Shown: positions 17,506-26,235 of the stretch, piece by piece | Layout of the letters: every line of letters begins with the position of its first letter | Numbering within the stretch: the first letter of the stretch is position 1 | Assembly: GCF_013377085.1 (NCBI RefSeq) | Contig: NZ_JACAAX010000003.1 | Span: 62,001-126,000, forward strand | Direction of reading: 5' to 3' | Length of the DNA stretch: 64,000 nt | Source of the DNA: Rhodoplanes sp. | GTDB lineage: Bacteria > Pseudomonadota > Alphaproteobacteria > Rhizobiales > Xanthobacteraceae | Program-made: the position numbers and the translations under genes | The notes under the pieces: generated by a model | Databases searched by the model: none | Told to the model about the DNA's origin: nothing | The model's input: only the letters and a program-made list of their open reading frames with translations

Positions 17506-18424
17506 TCGCGCCGTCGGCGTGATCGGCGCCGGCCGCATGGGTGTGGGCATCGCCCAGATCTTCGCGGCCGGCGGGTTCCGGGTCCATCTGGTGGACCCGA
17601 TTGACGACGCGCGCGCCAAGGTGCCCGAGCGGCTCGCCGCCATCACGGCACGCCGGCGCCAGGCGGCCGACGTGGTCGACCGCGTGTCGCTGCACGCCAC
17701 CGCGCCGGCCGAGATCGCCGGCTGCGTGCTGGTGATCGAGGCTGCCCCGGAGACGGTGGAGCTGAAGCAGCGGATTTTTCGCGACCTCGACGCGCGCTGC
17801 GGTCCGGAGGTCGTCCTCGCGACCAACACGTCGGTGATCCCGGTCTCGCGGGTCGCCACCGACGTTCGCCACCCCGGGCGCGTGCTCGGGATGCACTTCT
17901 GGAATCCGCCCTACGCGGTGCGCCTCGTCGAGGTGATCCAGGCCGAGCGCACCGACCCGGCCCTGATCGCTCCCGCGATGGCGCTGCTCGCCGAGGTGGG
18001 GCAGAAGCCCGTCCACGTCCGCAAGGACGTGCCCGGCTTCATCGGCAATCGCCTCCAGCACGCCCTCAAGCGCGAGGCGATCGCGCTGGTCGAGAACGGG
18101 GTGTGCGACGCCGAGACGGTCGACTTCGTGGTCAAGAACAGCTTCGGCGCGCGACTGGGGCTGATGGGACCGCTCGAGCAGTCGGATCTCGTCGGTCTCG
18201 GCTTGACCTTGGCGATCCATTCCGTGCTGCTGTCGGATCTCGACTGCAGCCGCGCGCCGCAACGCCTGCTCGTCGACAAGGTCGCGGCCGGAGAGACCGG
18301 CGCCGCGGTCGGCCGCGGCTTTCGCGACTGGACGCCGGAGGCGCGGGCGGAACTGGAGAACCGGCTCGACGCCGCCCTGCTCGACGCGGCGGGCGGGTCC
18401 GGGGAGACGAAGAACACTGGGTGA
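17477..18424 (+). CDS. 3-hydroxyacyl-CoA dehydrogenase family protein
   Basis: A 315-aa protein with an N-terminal NAD-binding Rossmann fold (VIGAGRMGVGIAQIFAAGG, Asp in HLVDPID), the conserved ATNTSVIPVSRVA and GMHFWNPPYAVRLVEVI segments with the catalytic His, and DVPGFIGNRLQHALKREAIAL-type helices. The length suits single-domain 3-hydroxyacyl-CoA, 3-hydroxybutyrate-type or L-carnitine dehydrogenases. It would turn a beta-hydroxy acid or its CoA ester into a beta-keto form, the kind of compound a BKACE enzyme such as the one at 22571 cleaves. ATG 17477 lies inside the SDR gene. Confidence 0.87.
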   Translation: MSTEATRPADRAVGVIGAGRMGVGIAQIFAAGGFRVHLVDPIDDARAKVPERLAAITARRRQAADVVDRVSLHATAPAEIAGCVLVIEAAPETVELKQRIFRDLDARCGPEVVLATNTSVIPVSRVATDVRHPGRVLGMHFWNPPYAVRLVEVIQAERTDPALIAPAMALLAEVGQKPVHVRKDVPGFIGNRLQHALKREAIALVENGVCDAETVDFVVKNSFGARLGLMGPLEQSDLVGLGLTLAIHSVLLSDLDCSRAPQRLLVDKVAAGETGAAVGRGFRDWTPEARAELENRLDAALLDAAGGSGETKNTG

Positions 18425-18478
18425 AAGACACTGGACGAACCAGACGCCACTGAACCGGTCGGGAAAGGGAGAGAAGCC

Positions 18479-19483
18479 ATGACGAAAGTCTTTGCGGCCT
18501 TGCTGGGAGCGTGTCTCGCGCTCGCCGCGGGCCAAGCGGTCGCACAGACCGTGACGCTGAAGCTGTCCTTCTTCGCATCCGATACCGAGGTCAATTACGC
18601 GAAGGTCATCAAGCTCTGGGTCGATGCCGTCAACGCCGACCCCAGCGGTGCCGTGAAGATCGACGCCTATCCGAACGGAGCCCTCGGCAAGAGCCTGCCG
18701 GCGCAACCGCAGCTCGTGCTGGACGGCGTCGCCGACATCGCCTTCATCAATCCGAGCCTCGTTCCCGGCCGCTTTCCGGACGACCAGGTGTTCGAGCTGC
18801 CGGGTCTCCTGAAGGATCTCGAGGAAGGCACCAACCTCTACGCCGCGCTGGTGAAGTCGAACAGCCTGCGTGGCTACTCCGACTACTACGTGATCGGGTC
18901 GTTCGCGAACGCCAATTACAACATCTATTCCCGCCGGCCGATCCGCTCGAACGCCGATCTCAAGGGCATGAAGGTGCGGATCGTCGGTCCGATCGTCGGC
19001 CAGACCGTCAAGGAGCTCGGCATGGTGCCGATCCTGATGCCGCCGAACGAGATCGTCGAGGCGATCGGCCGCGGCACCGTCGACGCCGCGACGCTGGTGC
19101 CCGCGGCCGTGATCGACTTCGGCGTCGACCGGGTGACGAGCCACAGCTACCTGCTCGACCTCGGCTGCGGCCCGCTCGCCGTGGTGATGAACAAGGCCAA
19201 GTTCGATACCCTGCCGAAGGCCGCGCAGGACGTGATCGCCAAGTATTCCGGCGCCTGGATCAACGGCCTCTACATCAAGGCGCTGATCGAGCACAACGAC
19301 GGGATCATCGCCCGCTTCAAGGCCGATCCCAAGCGCACCGTGGTGACGCCCTCCGCCGCCGACCTCGCCGCGGCCAAGGCCTCCTACGAGAAGGTCACGG
19401 CAGAGTGGGCCGCCAAGGATCCGAACAATGCGAAGATTCTGGCCAAGGTGAACGAGCTGCTGCCCCAGATCCGGGCCAAGTGA
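18479..19483 (+). CDS. TRAP transporter substrate-binding protein (DctP family)
   Basis: A 334-aa periplasmic binding protein with a signal peptide (residues 1-22, ending AVAQ). The mature part starts TVTLKLSFFASDTEVN. The DctP core includes PNGALGKSLPAQPQLVLDGVAD and the RPIRSNADLKGMKVRIVGP strand, whose Arg normally salt-bridges the ligand carboxylate. The family imports C4-dicarboxylates, sugar acids and aromatic acids. GGGAGAGAAGCC precedes ATG 18479. DctQ and DctM follow directly, so this is the capture subunit of a complete TRAP system that probably feeds the enzymes encoded upstream. Confidence 0.93.
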   Translation: MTKVFAALLGACLALAAGQAVAQTVTLKLSFFASDTEVNYAKVIKLWVDAVNADPSGAVKIDAYPNGALGKSLPAQPQLVLDGVADIAFINPSLVPGRFPDDQVFELPGLLKDLEEGTNLYAALVKSNSLRGYSDYYVIGSFANANYNIYSRRPIRSNADLKGMKVRIVGPIVGQTVKELGMVPILMPPNEIVEAIGRGTVDAATLVPAAVIDFGVDRVTSHSYLLDLGCGPLAVVMNKAKFDTLPKAAQDVIAKYSGAWINGLYIKALIEHNDGIIARFKADPKRTVVTPSAADLAAAKASYEKVTAEWAAKDPNNAKILAKVNELLPQIRAK

Positions 19484-19485
19484 CC

Positions 19486-19995
19486 ATGGCGACGTTCGAG
19501 AGGGTGGTGAGCGCCGTCGCCAACGGCCTCGCGGTGGCGGGGCTCACCCTGCTGCTGATCATGGCGACCTTCACGATGCTCGACGGACTCCTTCGGGCCT
19601 TCGCCAACTACCCTCTCGATTTCGTCCGTGAGATCGGGGACCTGATCGCGGCGATCAGCGGCGCCGCCTGTCTCCCGATCGCCCTGCTGCGTGAGACCAA
19701 CATCGTGCTGAAGTCGCTCGGCAAGGTGCTTCCGGCCCTGTTGGCGCGCGGCGTCGACCTGGTCGCGGCGCTCGTCGTCGAGGTCGTGATGATCGGCATG
19801 GCGTGGCAGTTCTGGCTCTACGGCGTGAAGGCGTTGCGGGCCGGAGAGGTGACCTGGATGCTCAATCTGCCGCGGGCGCCGTTCTGGTTCGTCGTCGACG
19901 GCATCCTGTGCTTCGCGGTCCTGGCGCAGGCCGTCGTCGTGCTGCGCCGTTTCCGCGGTGCCCCTGAAGAAACCGGTCCGGAGTTCACGGCGTGA
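19486..19995 (+). CDS. TRAP transporter small permease (DctQ family)
   Basis: A 169-aa inner-membrane protein with four predicted membrane segments: about residues 10-30, 48-66 (LIAAISGAACLPIALL), 88-110 (LVAALVVEVVMIGMAWQFWLY) and 128-152. This is the DctQ layout. The start ATG 19486 is 2 bp after the dctP stop, and its stop overlaps the GTG start of dctM by 4 bp, so the three genes are translationally coupled. Confidence 0.9.
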   Translation: MATFERVVSAVANGLAVAGLTLLLIMATFTMLDGLLRAFANYPLDFVREIGDLIAAISGAACLPIALLRETNIVLKSLGKVLPALLARGVDLVAALVVEVVMIGMAWQFWLYGVKALRAGEVTWMLNLPRAPFWFVVDGILCFAVLAQAVVVLRRFRGAPEETGPEFTA

Positions 19996-21296
19996 CAGCG
20001 ACCCAAATCGGCATTGCGGGCCTGGTGGCGCTGTTCGTCCTGGTGGCGCTGCATGTCCCGCTCGCCTTCGCGATGATCGCGGTCGGCATCGTCGCCTTCG
20101 CGCTGCAGACGAACTGGGGGCCGGCGCTCACCTTCCTGGCGACCGAGCCGGCCCAGGTGCTCAGCAGCATGGATCTGACGGCCGTGCCGCTGTTCCTGAT
20201 CATGGGCGCGTTCGTCAACGTCTCCGGATTCTCCAAGGATCTTTACGGCGCGGCCGCCGCCCTGCTGGGCCACCGGCGGGGCGGCCTGTCCTATGCCACG
20301 ATCGGCGGCAGCGCCGCTTTCGGCGCCATCTGCGGATCGTCGCCCGCGACGGTCGCCACCTTCACGCGCGTCGCCTTGCCGGAGATGCTGAGCCGCGGCT
20401 ACTCGCCGAGCTTCTCGGGCGCCACCATCGCGGCGGGCGGTGCCATGAAGGCGCTGATTCCGCCTTCTCTCAGCATGATCATCTACTGCGTCGTCGCCCG
20501 CGCCTACATCTTCGACGTGTTCATCGCGGCCGTCGTTCCGGCACTGATCACCATCACGGCGAACGTGATGGCGATCACGCTGCTGGTCCGCTTGACTCCC
20601 GGCATCGCTCCGATCTCGGAGCGGGTGCCGCGTGCCGAGCAGCTCGCGGCACTCAGGCGTGCGGCGCCCGCCGTGCTGCTGATCGGAACGATCTTCACGG
20701 GACTCTACAGCGGCATCTTCACGGTCAACGAGGCCGCCTCCGTCGCCGCCGTCGTGTCGTTCGGATTTGCCGCATTGCGACGGACGATCACGATCGAGAA
20801 CTTCGTCGTCGGGATGCGGGACACGGCGGCGACGGCGGGCATGATCTACTTCATCCTGATCGGGTCCTCCGTCTTCACCTATTTCATCAGCCTGCCGATG
20901 ATTCCGGAGCAGTTGATCAAGCTCGTCGGCGAGGTCAGCCTGCCGCCGGCCGGTATCATCGTGCTGATGCTGTGCGTCTACCTGATCCTCGGCTCGGTGT
21001 TCGACGAGCTCGCGGCCATGATCGTCACGCTGCCCTTCGCGCTGCCGATCATCCTCCATCTCGGCTATGACCCGGTCTGGTGGGGGATCATCAACGTCAT
21101 CATCGTCGAGCTCGGCTTGATCATCCCGCCGATCGGGCTCGTCATCTTGATCATCAACGCGATGCGGCCGGACATTCCGCTGCCGAGCCTGTACCGCAAC
21201 ATCGTTCCCTTCGTGGTGGCCGACATCGTGGTCCTCGGCCTCCTGACGGTGTTTCCGGATCTCGCGCTCTGGCTGCCGGCCCTGCTGCGCGGCTGA
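19992..21296 (+). CDS. TRAP transporter large permease (DctM family)
   Basis: A 434-aa polytopic membrane protein with about twelve hydrophobic segments, the sodium-coupled transport subunit. Family signatures include PLFLIMGAFVNVSG, the GSSPATVATFTRVALPEM segment and the C-terminal ELGLIIPPIGLVILIINAM. GTG 19992 is used as start and overlaps the dctQ stop (GTGA). It is the last gene of the cluster beginning at 14704. An inverted-repeat element follows 11 bp after the stop. Confidence 0.93.
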   Translation: MTATQIGIAGLVALFVLVALHVPLAFAMIAVGIVAFALQTNWGPALTFLATEPAQVLSSMDLTAVPLFLIMGAFVNVSGFSKDLYGAAAALLGHRRGGLSYATIGGSAAFGAICGSSPATVATFTRVALPEMLSRGYSPSFSGATIAAGGAMKALIPPSLSMIIYCVVARAYIFDVFIAAVVPALITITANVMAITLLVRLTPGIAPISERVPRAEQLAALRRAAPAVLLIGTIFTGLYSGIFTVNEAASVAAVVSFGFAALRRTITIENFVVGMRDTAATAGMIYFILIGSSVFTYFISLPMIPEQLIKLVGEVSLPPAGIIVLMLCVYLILGSVFDELAAMIVTLPFALPIILHLGYDPVWWGIINVIIVELGLIIPPIGLVILIINAMRPDIPLPSLYRNIVPFVVADIVVLGLLTVFPDLALWLPALLRG

Positions 21297-21307
21297 TCGG
21301 CGTGCTG

Positions 21308-21460
21308 CTAGAGCAGTTTTCGGTGGCGATGAATCGGACCCGAATTCCGCTCGTCCCCGCGAAAGCGGGGACCCAGGGGCGGCTCGACGTGTGGCCCCTG
21401 GATTCCCGCTTTCGCGGGAATGAGCGGAGGCTGGGTCGAGTTCAGCGGAAAAGACTCTAG
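21308..21460. repeat. Palindromic intergenic repeat, family A (copy 1, composite)
   Basis: The outer ends CTAGAG (21308-21313) and CTCTAG (21455-21460) form an inverted repeat, each followed inward by a TTTTC/GAAAA run. The core, 21347-21427, has two hairpins: TCCCCGC-GAAA-GCGGGGA and TTCCCGC-TTTC-GCGGGAA, flanked by CCGCTC and GAGCGG. The core recurs at 32975-33053. It lies between the TRAP operon and the LysR gene and could serve as a transcription end or mRNA-stabilising structure. Confidence 0.8.
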
Positions 21461-21628
21461 GGCTCGGCAGCCCGCCCGGCCCGGCCGGCGGCACCACGGC
21501 CGGGGAGCGGTCGATCTTGCGGGAGACCTCCGATCGTGCCAAAGCGGTCCAATCGACTAGGCTCTGCCTCCTCGACGGCCCCCGAGGGCGGACTGGTGCC
21601 GCCCGTTCGGGGAGCAGGATCGCGCCTG

Positions 21629-22552
21629 ATGCACTCCCGTCTGCTCCGCCATTTCCTCGCCGTCATCGATCACGGGCGAATCAGCGCGGCGGCGGAGGCG
21701 GTCCACATCAGCCAGCCGGCGCTCACCAAGAGCATCCACCAGCTCGAGACCAGCCTCGGCGTGCCTCTGTTCGAGCGGCGTCCGAACGGCGTGGTGCCGA
21801 CGCCCTACGGCGACATTCTCGCTCGCCGCGTGCGGTTGATGGCGCTCGAGTATCACCACGCCGTGGCCGAGATCCAGGCGATCACCGGCGGTCGAGGCGG
21901 CACCATCCAGATCGGGGCCGGGCCGGTCTGGATGCTCCGCCTGCTGCCGCCCGTGATCGCCAAGTTCCAGCGCCAGCAGCCGAGCGTGAAGATCAGCATG
22001 CGGACGGGCGTCATCGACACGCTCGTCCCGGCGCTGCTCGGCGGCGAGCTCGACCTCATCTGCTCGACCCTCGATTTCCCGAGCCATCCCGAGATCGTCA
22101 AGGAGCACCTGACCGACATCCATCACATGCTCGCGACGAGCGCACGGCACCCGCTGGCGCAGGGCGACGACATCGCGGCCGCCGATCTCCTGAAATATCC
22201 GTGGATCGCGCTGGCCAACGACTTTGTCGGCTCCAGCCGGGTCAACTCGTTCTTCGCCGCCAACGAACTCGCGCCGCCGCGCGTCGCGGTGGAAACGAGC
22301 TCGATCGCCAGCATCCTGTCGCTGCTGCAGGCCGGCGACTACATCGTCAACCTGCCGACCGTGATGCTGCCCTACATGGAGGCGTTCGGCCTCACCCGGC
22401 TGGCGATCCACGGCACCCTGTGGGAATTCTCGGCCGGGATCGCATATCGGCGCACCAATACCCCCATCCCGGTCGTCAAGGCGTTCTCCGCGATGCTGCG
22501 CGCGTCCTTCTTGCCGCCCGATCCCGATCCTCTGGACCTCGATCCGATCTGA
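21629..22552 (+). CDS. LysR-family transcriptional regulator
   Basis: A 307-aa LysR regulator. The N-terminal winged helix-turn-helix includes MHSRLLRHFLAVIDHGRISA and AAEAVHISQPALTKSIHQLE, and the C-terminal effector domain starts near residue 90 (GTIQIGAGPVWMLRLLPPVI). I chose ATG 21629 because the family motif begins there; an in-frame upstream extension to 21536 is non-conserved in character. It is downstream of and co-oriented with the TRAP/cyclase cluster and convergent with the BKACE gene (18 bp between stops). Control of either is plausible, but no divergent target marks it clearly. Confidence 0.92.
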   Translation: MHSRLLRHFLAVIDHGRISAAAEAVHISQPALTKSIHQLETSLGVPLFERRPNGVVPTPYGDILARRVRLMALEYHHAVAEIQAITGGRGGTIQIGAGPVWMLRLLPPVIAKFQRQQPSVKISMRTGVIDTLVPALLGGELDLICSTLDFPSHPEIVKEHLTDIHHMLATSARHPLAQGDDIAAADLLKYPWIALANDFVGSSRVNSFFAANELAPPRVAVETSSIASILSLLQAGDYIVNLPTVMLPYMEAFGLTRLAIHGTLWEFSAGIAYRRTNTPIPVVKAFSAMLRASFLPPDPDPLDLDPI

Positions 22553-22570
22553 GTGCAGCGAGCCGATCGC

Positions 22571-23488
22571 TCATCCTGCCGTCGGACGCGCCAGCCCCAG
22601 AAGATCGCGCGCCTGGTCCGGCGTCGCCGGCACCGCGTCGAGCGCCTCGACGATCCGCAACGCCTTGTCGACCAGCGCGGCATTGCTCGGTGCCAGCACG
22701 CCTCGCTCGATATAGAGATTGTCCTCCAGTCCCACCCGGACGTGCCCGCCGAGCAGAACGGCCTGCGCCACCATCGGGAACTCGTGCCCCCCGATCCCGA
22801 ACCCGGTCCAGAACGCGTTCTTCGGAAGCATGTCGCGCATCAGCAGCAGCGCCTCGATGGTCGCCGGCGCGCCCCACGGGACCCCGAGGCAGATCTGGAA
22901 CATCGCCGGAGTCGCCAGGGCACCCTCCTCGATCAGCCGCAGCGCCAGGCGGATGTTGCCGGTGTCGAACAGCTCGAGCTCGGCCGTCGCGCCGGCAGCC
23001 CGCACGCGCGCCGCCATGGTGCGCAGATGCGCCGGGGTGTTGACGAAGACGAACTCGCCGAAATTCATCGTCGTGATGTCGAGCGTGCAGATCTCCGGCC
23101 GCAGCGCCTCGATGTGGCGCACCCGCGCCTCGGGCGTGGCGAGCGTGCTGCCGGCGCCGCCGACCTTCGGATCCTCGACCGACGGAATGAAGCGCGCGCC
23201 CGCGCCGGTCGTGAGATTGATGATGACGTCCGTGTTCTCGGCGCGGATCCGCTGCACCACCTCGGCGTAGTGCTCGAGCCTGGAGCTCGGCTTGCCGGTG
23301 GCGGGATCGCGGACATGGATGTGGACGATCGCGGCACCTGCCCGCGCCGCCTCGAGCGACGAGACGGCGATCTGCTCCGGCGTCACCGGAATCGCGGGAT
23401 GCTTGCCGACCGTGTCCCCGCCGCCCGTGATGGCGCAGGTGACGACGACGGGGCGCCTTCCGGACGGGGATCGGGGCTTGTCTGGCAT
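22571..23488 (-). CDS. BKACE family beta-keto acid cleavage enzyme (DUF849)
   Basis: A 305-aa TIM-barrel enzyme of the 3-keto-5-aminohexanoate cleavage/BKACE family. It condenses a beta-keto acid with acetyl-CoA to give acetoacetate and a new acyl-CoA. Zinc ligands H56 and H58 are in AIVHIHVRDP, and the third ligand, the Glu of GLEDNLYIERG, lies near the end. TCAITGGGDT at residues 17-26 is the conserved N-terminal strand. Family members act on 3-keto-5-aminohexanoate, dehydrocarnitine, beta-ketoadipate and others, and specificity cannot be read by eye. The gene is tail-to-tail with LysR. The dehydrogenases at 16702 and 17477 could supply its keto acid. Confidence 0.92.
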   Translation of the reverse strand: MPDKPRSPSGRRPVVVTCAITGGGDTVGKHPAIPVTPEQIAVSSLEAARAGAAIVHIHVRDPATGKPSSRLEHYAEVVQRIRAENTDVIINLTTGAGARFIPSVEDPKVGGAGSTLATPEARVRHIEALRPEICTLDITTMNFGEFVFVNTPAHLRTMAARVRAAGATAELELFDTGNIRLALRLIEEGALATPAMFQICLGVPWGAPATIEALLLMRDMLPKNAFWTGFGIGGHEFPMVAQAVLLGGHVRVGLEDNLYIERGVLAPSNAALVDKALRIVEALDAVPATPDQARDLLGLARPTAG

Positions 23489-23737
23489 GGTTTTGCTCGG
23501 TGATGGACAGACGCTCCGCGGGGTTGCGGCTGGACGATCGAGCGTCGCATCGGCGGATCATGCCGGTCGCGGTCGCCGGGACGAAATAGAATCGGCGACA
23601 GGCTCCATAGCCTGGGGTTATCCCGCGGTCCGCCGCACGCGCCGGCCGAGCAGGGCCCGGCCCGTCGCCGTGTCGCGGATGCGGGCGACGAATTGGCGCC
23701 GAGGCGGCCCAAGACGAAGGGTGTTCGTCCGCTACGG

Positions 23738-25327
23738 CTACGCCGCGAGGCGATCCGGCCTTGCGGCGAGCAGGCAGCGCGTGTGCTCGTGTCGGTCGTC
23801 GGCACCGAGGTCGCGGGCGGCGCAGCGGTCGACGATGCGGCCGCGATGCATCACCAGAACCTCGTCGGCGATCCAGCCCACCACGTCCGGATCGTGGCCG
23901 ACGAACAGCATGGCGAAGCCGCGCTCCTGCTGCAGCCGTCGCAGCAGCATCAGGATCTGCACCTGGACGGTGGCGTCCAGCGCCGAGACCGCCTCGTCGC
24001 AGACCAGGAGGTCGGGCTCGCACAGGAGCGCCCGGGCGATGCAGACCCGTTGGCGCTGTCCGCCCGAGATCTGGTGCGGGTAGCGGCCGAGCAGCGCGGG
24101 GTCGAGCCCGACGGCGGCGATCGCGTCGGCGACCCGGTCGCGGGATTCGGCGCGGGACATGCCGGCGAGGCGCATCGGCTCGCCGGCGAGCCGCTCGATG
24201 GTCAGGCGCGGATTGAGCGCGCCGGCCGGGTTCTGGAAGACGAGCTGGCAGCGCCGCCGCAGCGCCTGCGGGATTGTCGGGCGCTCCGCCGTCAGGGTGC
24301 AGCCGGGCAGCCGGATGCGCCCTTCGGCCGGTCGCCGCAGGCCGACGATGGCGGCCGCCAGCGTGCTCTTGCCGGAGCCGGATTCGCCGAGCAGGCCGAG
24401 CGTGCGCCCGCGCGCCAGCGTGAAGCTCGCCCCGGCGAGCGCGCGCAGCGGCTTGCCGAACAGGCCCTTGCCCGGATAGTCGACCGCGAGACCCTCGACG
24501 GCGAGCACCGGCTCGTCGCTGCCCGGCCGCTCGGTCGCAGGGGCGCTCAGCAGAATGCGCCGCGCCGAGACGAGCCGCTCCGTATAGGCGAGCCGCGGCG
24601 CGCTCAGCACGCGGGCGGCCGGGCCGGCCTCGACGATCTCTCCGGTCCGCATCACCGCGATCTCGTCGGCCAGCGTGCGGGCGAGCGCGAGGTCGTGGGT
24701 GATGAACAGCATCGCCATGCCGCGGCTGTCCTGCAGGCGAAGCAGCAGCCGCGTCACCTCGGCCTGGACGCTGGTGTCGAGCGCGCTGGTCGGCTCGTCG
24801 GCGACCAGCAGGTCGGGCGAGCCGGCAAGCGCCATGGCGATCATCACGCGCTGCTGCTGGCCGCCCGACAGCTCGTGCGGGTAGCGGCGAGCGTAAGCCG
24901 GATCGGCGAGCTCGACCTCGCCCAGCAGCGCGAGGGTTCGCTGCCGGCGTGCCGTGGCTCCGCGCAGGCCGGCGCGCTGGAGGGCCTCGGCGATCTGGGC
25001 GCCGATCCGCAGGAACGGGTTGAGGCAGGACATCGGGTCCTGGAACACCATGGCGATGCGGCGCCCGCGTAGCGCCCGCATGGCGGGCTCGTCGCCGAGC
25101 GCGAGCGGCGCGCCCTCGAAGGTGGCCCGGGTGCCGGGCCCGACCTCGAGCCCGGGCGGCAGCAGGCCCATCGTGGCCAGCGCCGTGAGCGACTTGCCGG
25201 AGCCGGATTCGCCGACCAGCGCCAGCGTGCGGCCGTGGGCGACCTCGAAGGCGACGTCGCGCACCAGCGCGCCGTGCGGCGCCAGCACCGAAAGGTCACG
25301 GACGACGAGCAGCGGTGCGGCGGTCAT
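23738..25327 (-). CDS. Dual ATP-binding subunit of a peptide-type ABC importer (DppD-DppF fusion)
   Basis: A 529-aa protein with two complete ABC ATPase domains. The first has Walker A GESGSGKSL, signature LSGGQQQR and Walker B LLVADEP. The second has GESGSGKST, ISGGQRQR and LLVCDEA, where Ala replaces the usual Pro but the catalytic Glu stays. Linked Dpp/Opp ATPases of this length are known (GsiA- or YejF-like). The start ATG 25327 overlaps the permease stop by 4 bp. It is the last gene of the minus-strand operon that starts with the phosphonoacetate hydrolase. Confidence 0.93.
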   Translation of the reverse strand: MTAAPLLVVRDLSVLAPHGALVRDVAFEVAHGRTLALVGESGSGKSLTALATMGLLPPGLEVGPGTRATFEGAPLALGDEPAMRALRGRRIAMVFQDPMSCLNPFLRIGAQIAEALQRAGLRGATARRQRTLALLGEVELADPAYARRYPHELSGGQQQRVMIAMALAGSPDLLVADEPTSALDTSVQAEVTRLLLRLQDSRGMAMLFITHDLALARTLADEIAVMRTGEIVEAGPAARVLSAPRLAYTERLVSARRILLSAPATERPGSDEPVLAVEGLAVDYPGKGLFGKPLRALAGASFTLARGRTLGLLGESGSGKSTLAAAIVGLRRPAEGRIRLPGCTLTAERPTIPQALRRRCQLVFQNPAGALNPRLTIERLAGEPMRLAGMSRAESRDRVADAIAAVGLDPALLGRYPHQISGGQRQRVCIARALLCEPDLLVCDEAVSALDATVQVQILMLLRRLQQERGFAMLFVGHDPDVVGWIADEVLVMHRGRIVDRCAARDLGADDRHEHTRCLLAARPDRLAA

Positions 25328-26235
25328 GCGGTCACCCTCGGGTCGATCAGACGATGCAGGATGTCGGTGAGCGCATTGATCACCACCAGCGCGACCGCGA
25401 TCACCACGATGGTCGCCTGGATGACCGGATAGTCGCGGCCATGGATCGCGTTGAGCAGCAGGCTTCCCATGCCGGGCAGGCCGAACAGCACCTCCATGGT
25501 CAGCGTCCCGGCGACGAGGCCCGCCAGCACCAGGCCGGACAGCGTGAGGGCGATCGGCAGGGCGGTCGGCAGCAGATGGACGACGACGACGCGCAGCGGA
25601 TGCAGGCCTTTGGCGCGGGCGGTGCGGACATGCGCGGCCGCGGTCGCCTCGCGCAGCTCTTCGTAGAGCGGCTTGACGATCTGGCCGGCGCTGTCGATCC
25701 CGACGATCAGCACGGGCAGCACCATGCTGCCGAGCACCGGCAGCCAGCCGAGCCACACCGAGAACACGAGGATGCCGAGCACGCCGACGCAGAAGGTCGG
25801 GAAGGCGATCGACCAGATGTTGACCGCATCGATCAGCGCGGTGGTGCGGCGGCTGCCGCTGGTCGCCGCCATGACGGCGAGCCCGAAGGCGATCACCAGG
25901 CCGACCACGAAGCTCATGCCGGCGAACCTGAGAGTCGTGGGCAGGGCCGTCGCCAGCATGCCGGCGACCGGCCGGCGGAACCGGATCGACTCGCCGAAGT
26001 CGCCGGCGAGCGCGGCGCTGCTCCAGGCGAGAAGCTGGGCCCCGATCGAGCGGTCGAGGCCGAGCTCGTGACGCATCACCTGCTGCTGCGCGTCGGTCAG
26101 GTCGCCTTGCGTGGCCAGCACGTCGACGGTGTCGCCCGGCACCACCCGGGCCAGCAGGAACACCAGGACGACGATGGCGGCGGCCTGCAGCAGCATCTTG
26201 CCCAGACGTAACGCGAGGCCGGCGAGCGTGTTCAT
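25324..26235 (-). CDS. Peptide-type ABC transporter permease (DppB-like)
   Basis: A 303-aa inner-membrane permease with six hydrophobic segments and the DppB hallmark N-terminus (LVFLLARVVPGDTVD) with a long periplasmic loop before the second segment. The EAA-type cytoplasmic loop that contacts the ATPase is near VRTARAKGLHPLRVVVVHLL. It overlaps the second permease gene (26232-26235) and the ATPase gene by 4 bp on each side, indicating tight coupling in the operon. Confidence 0.92.
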   Translation of the reverse strand: MNTLAGLALRLGKMLLQAAAIVVLVFLLARVVPGDTVDVLATQGDLTDAQQQVMRHELGLDRSIGAQLLAWSSAALAGDFGESIRFRRPVAGMLATALPTTLRFAGMSFVVGLVIAFGLAVMAATSGSRRTTALIDAVNIWSIAFPTFCVGVLGILVFSVWLGWLPVLGSMVLPVLIVGIDSAGQIVKPLYEELREATAAAHVRTARAKGLHPLRVVVVHLLPTALPIALTLSGLVLAGLVAGTLTMEVLFGLPGMGSLLLNAIHGRDYPVIQATIVVIAVALVVINALTDILHRLIDPRVTA

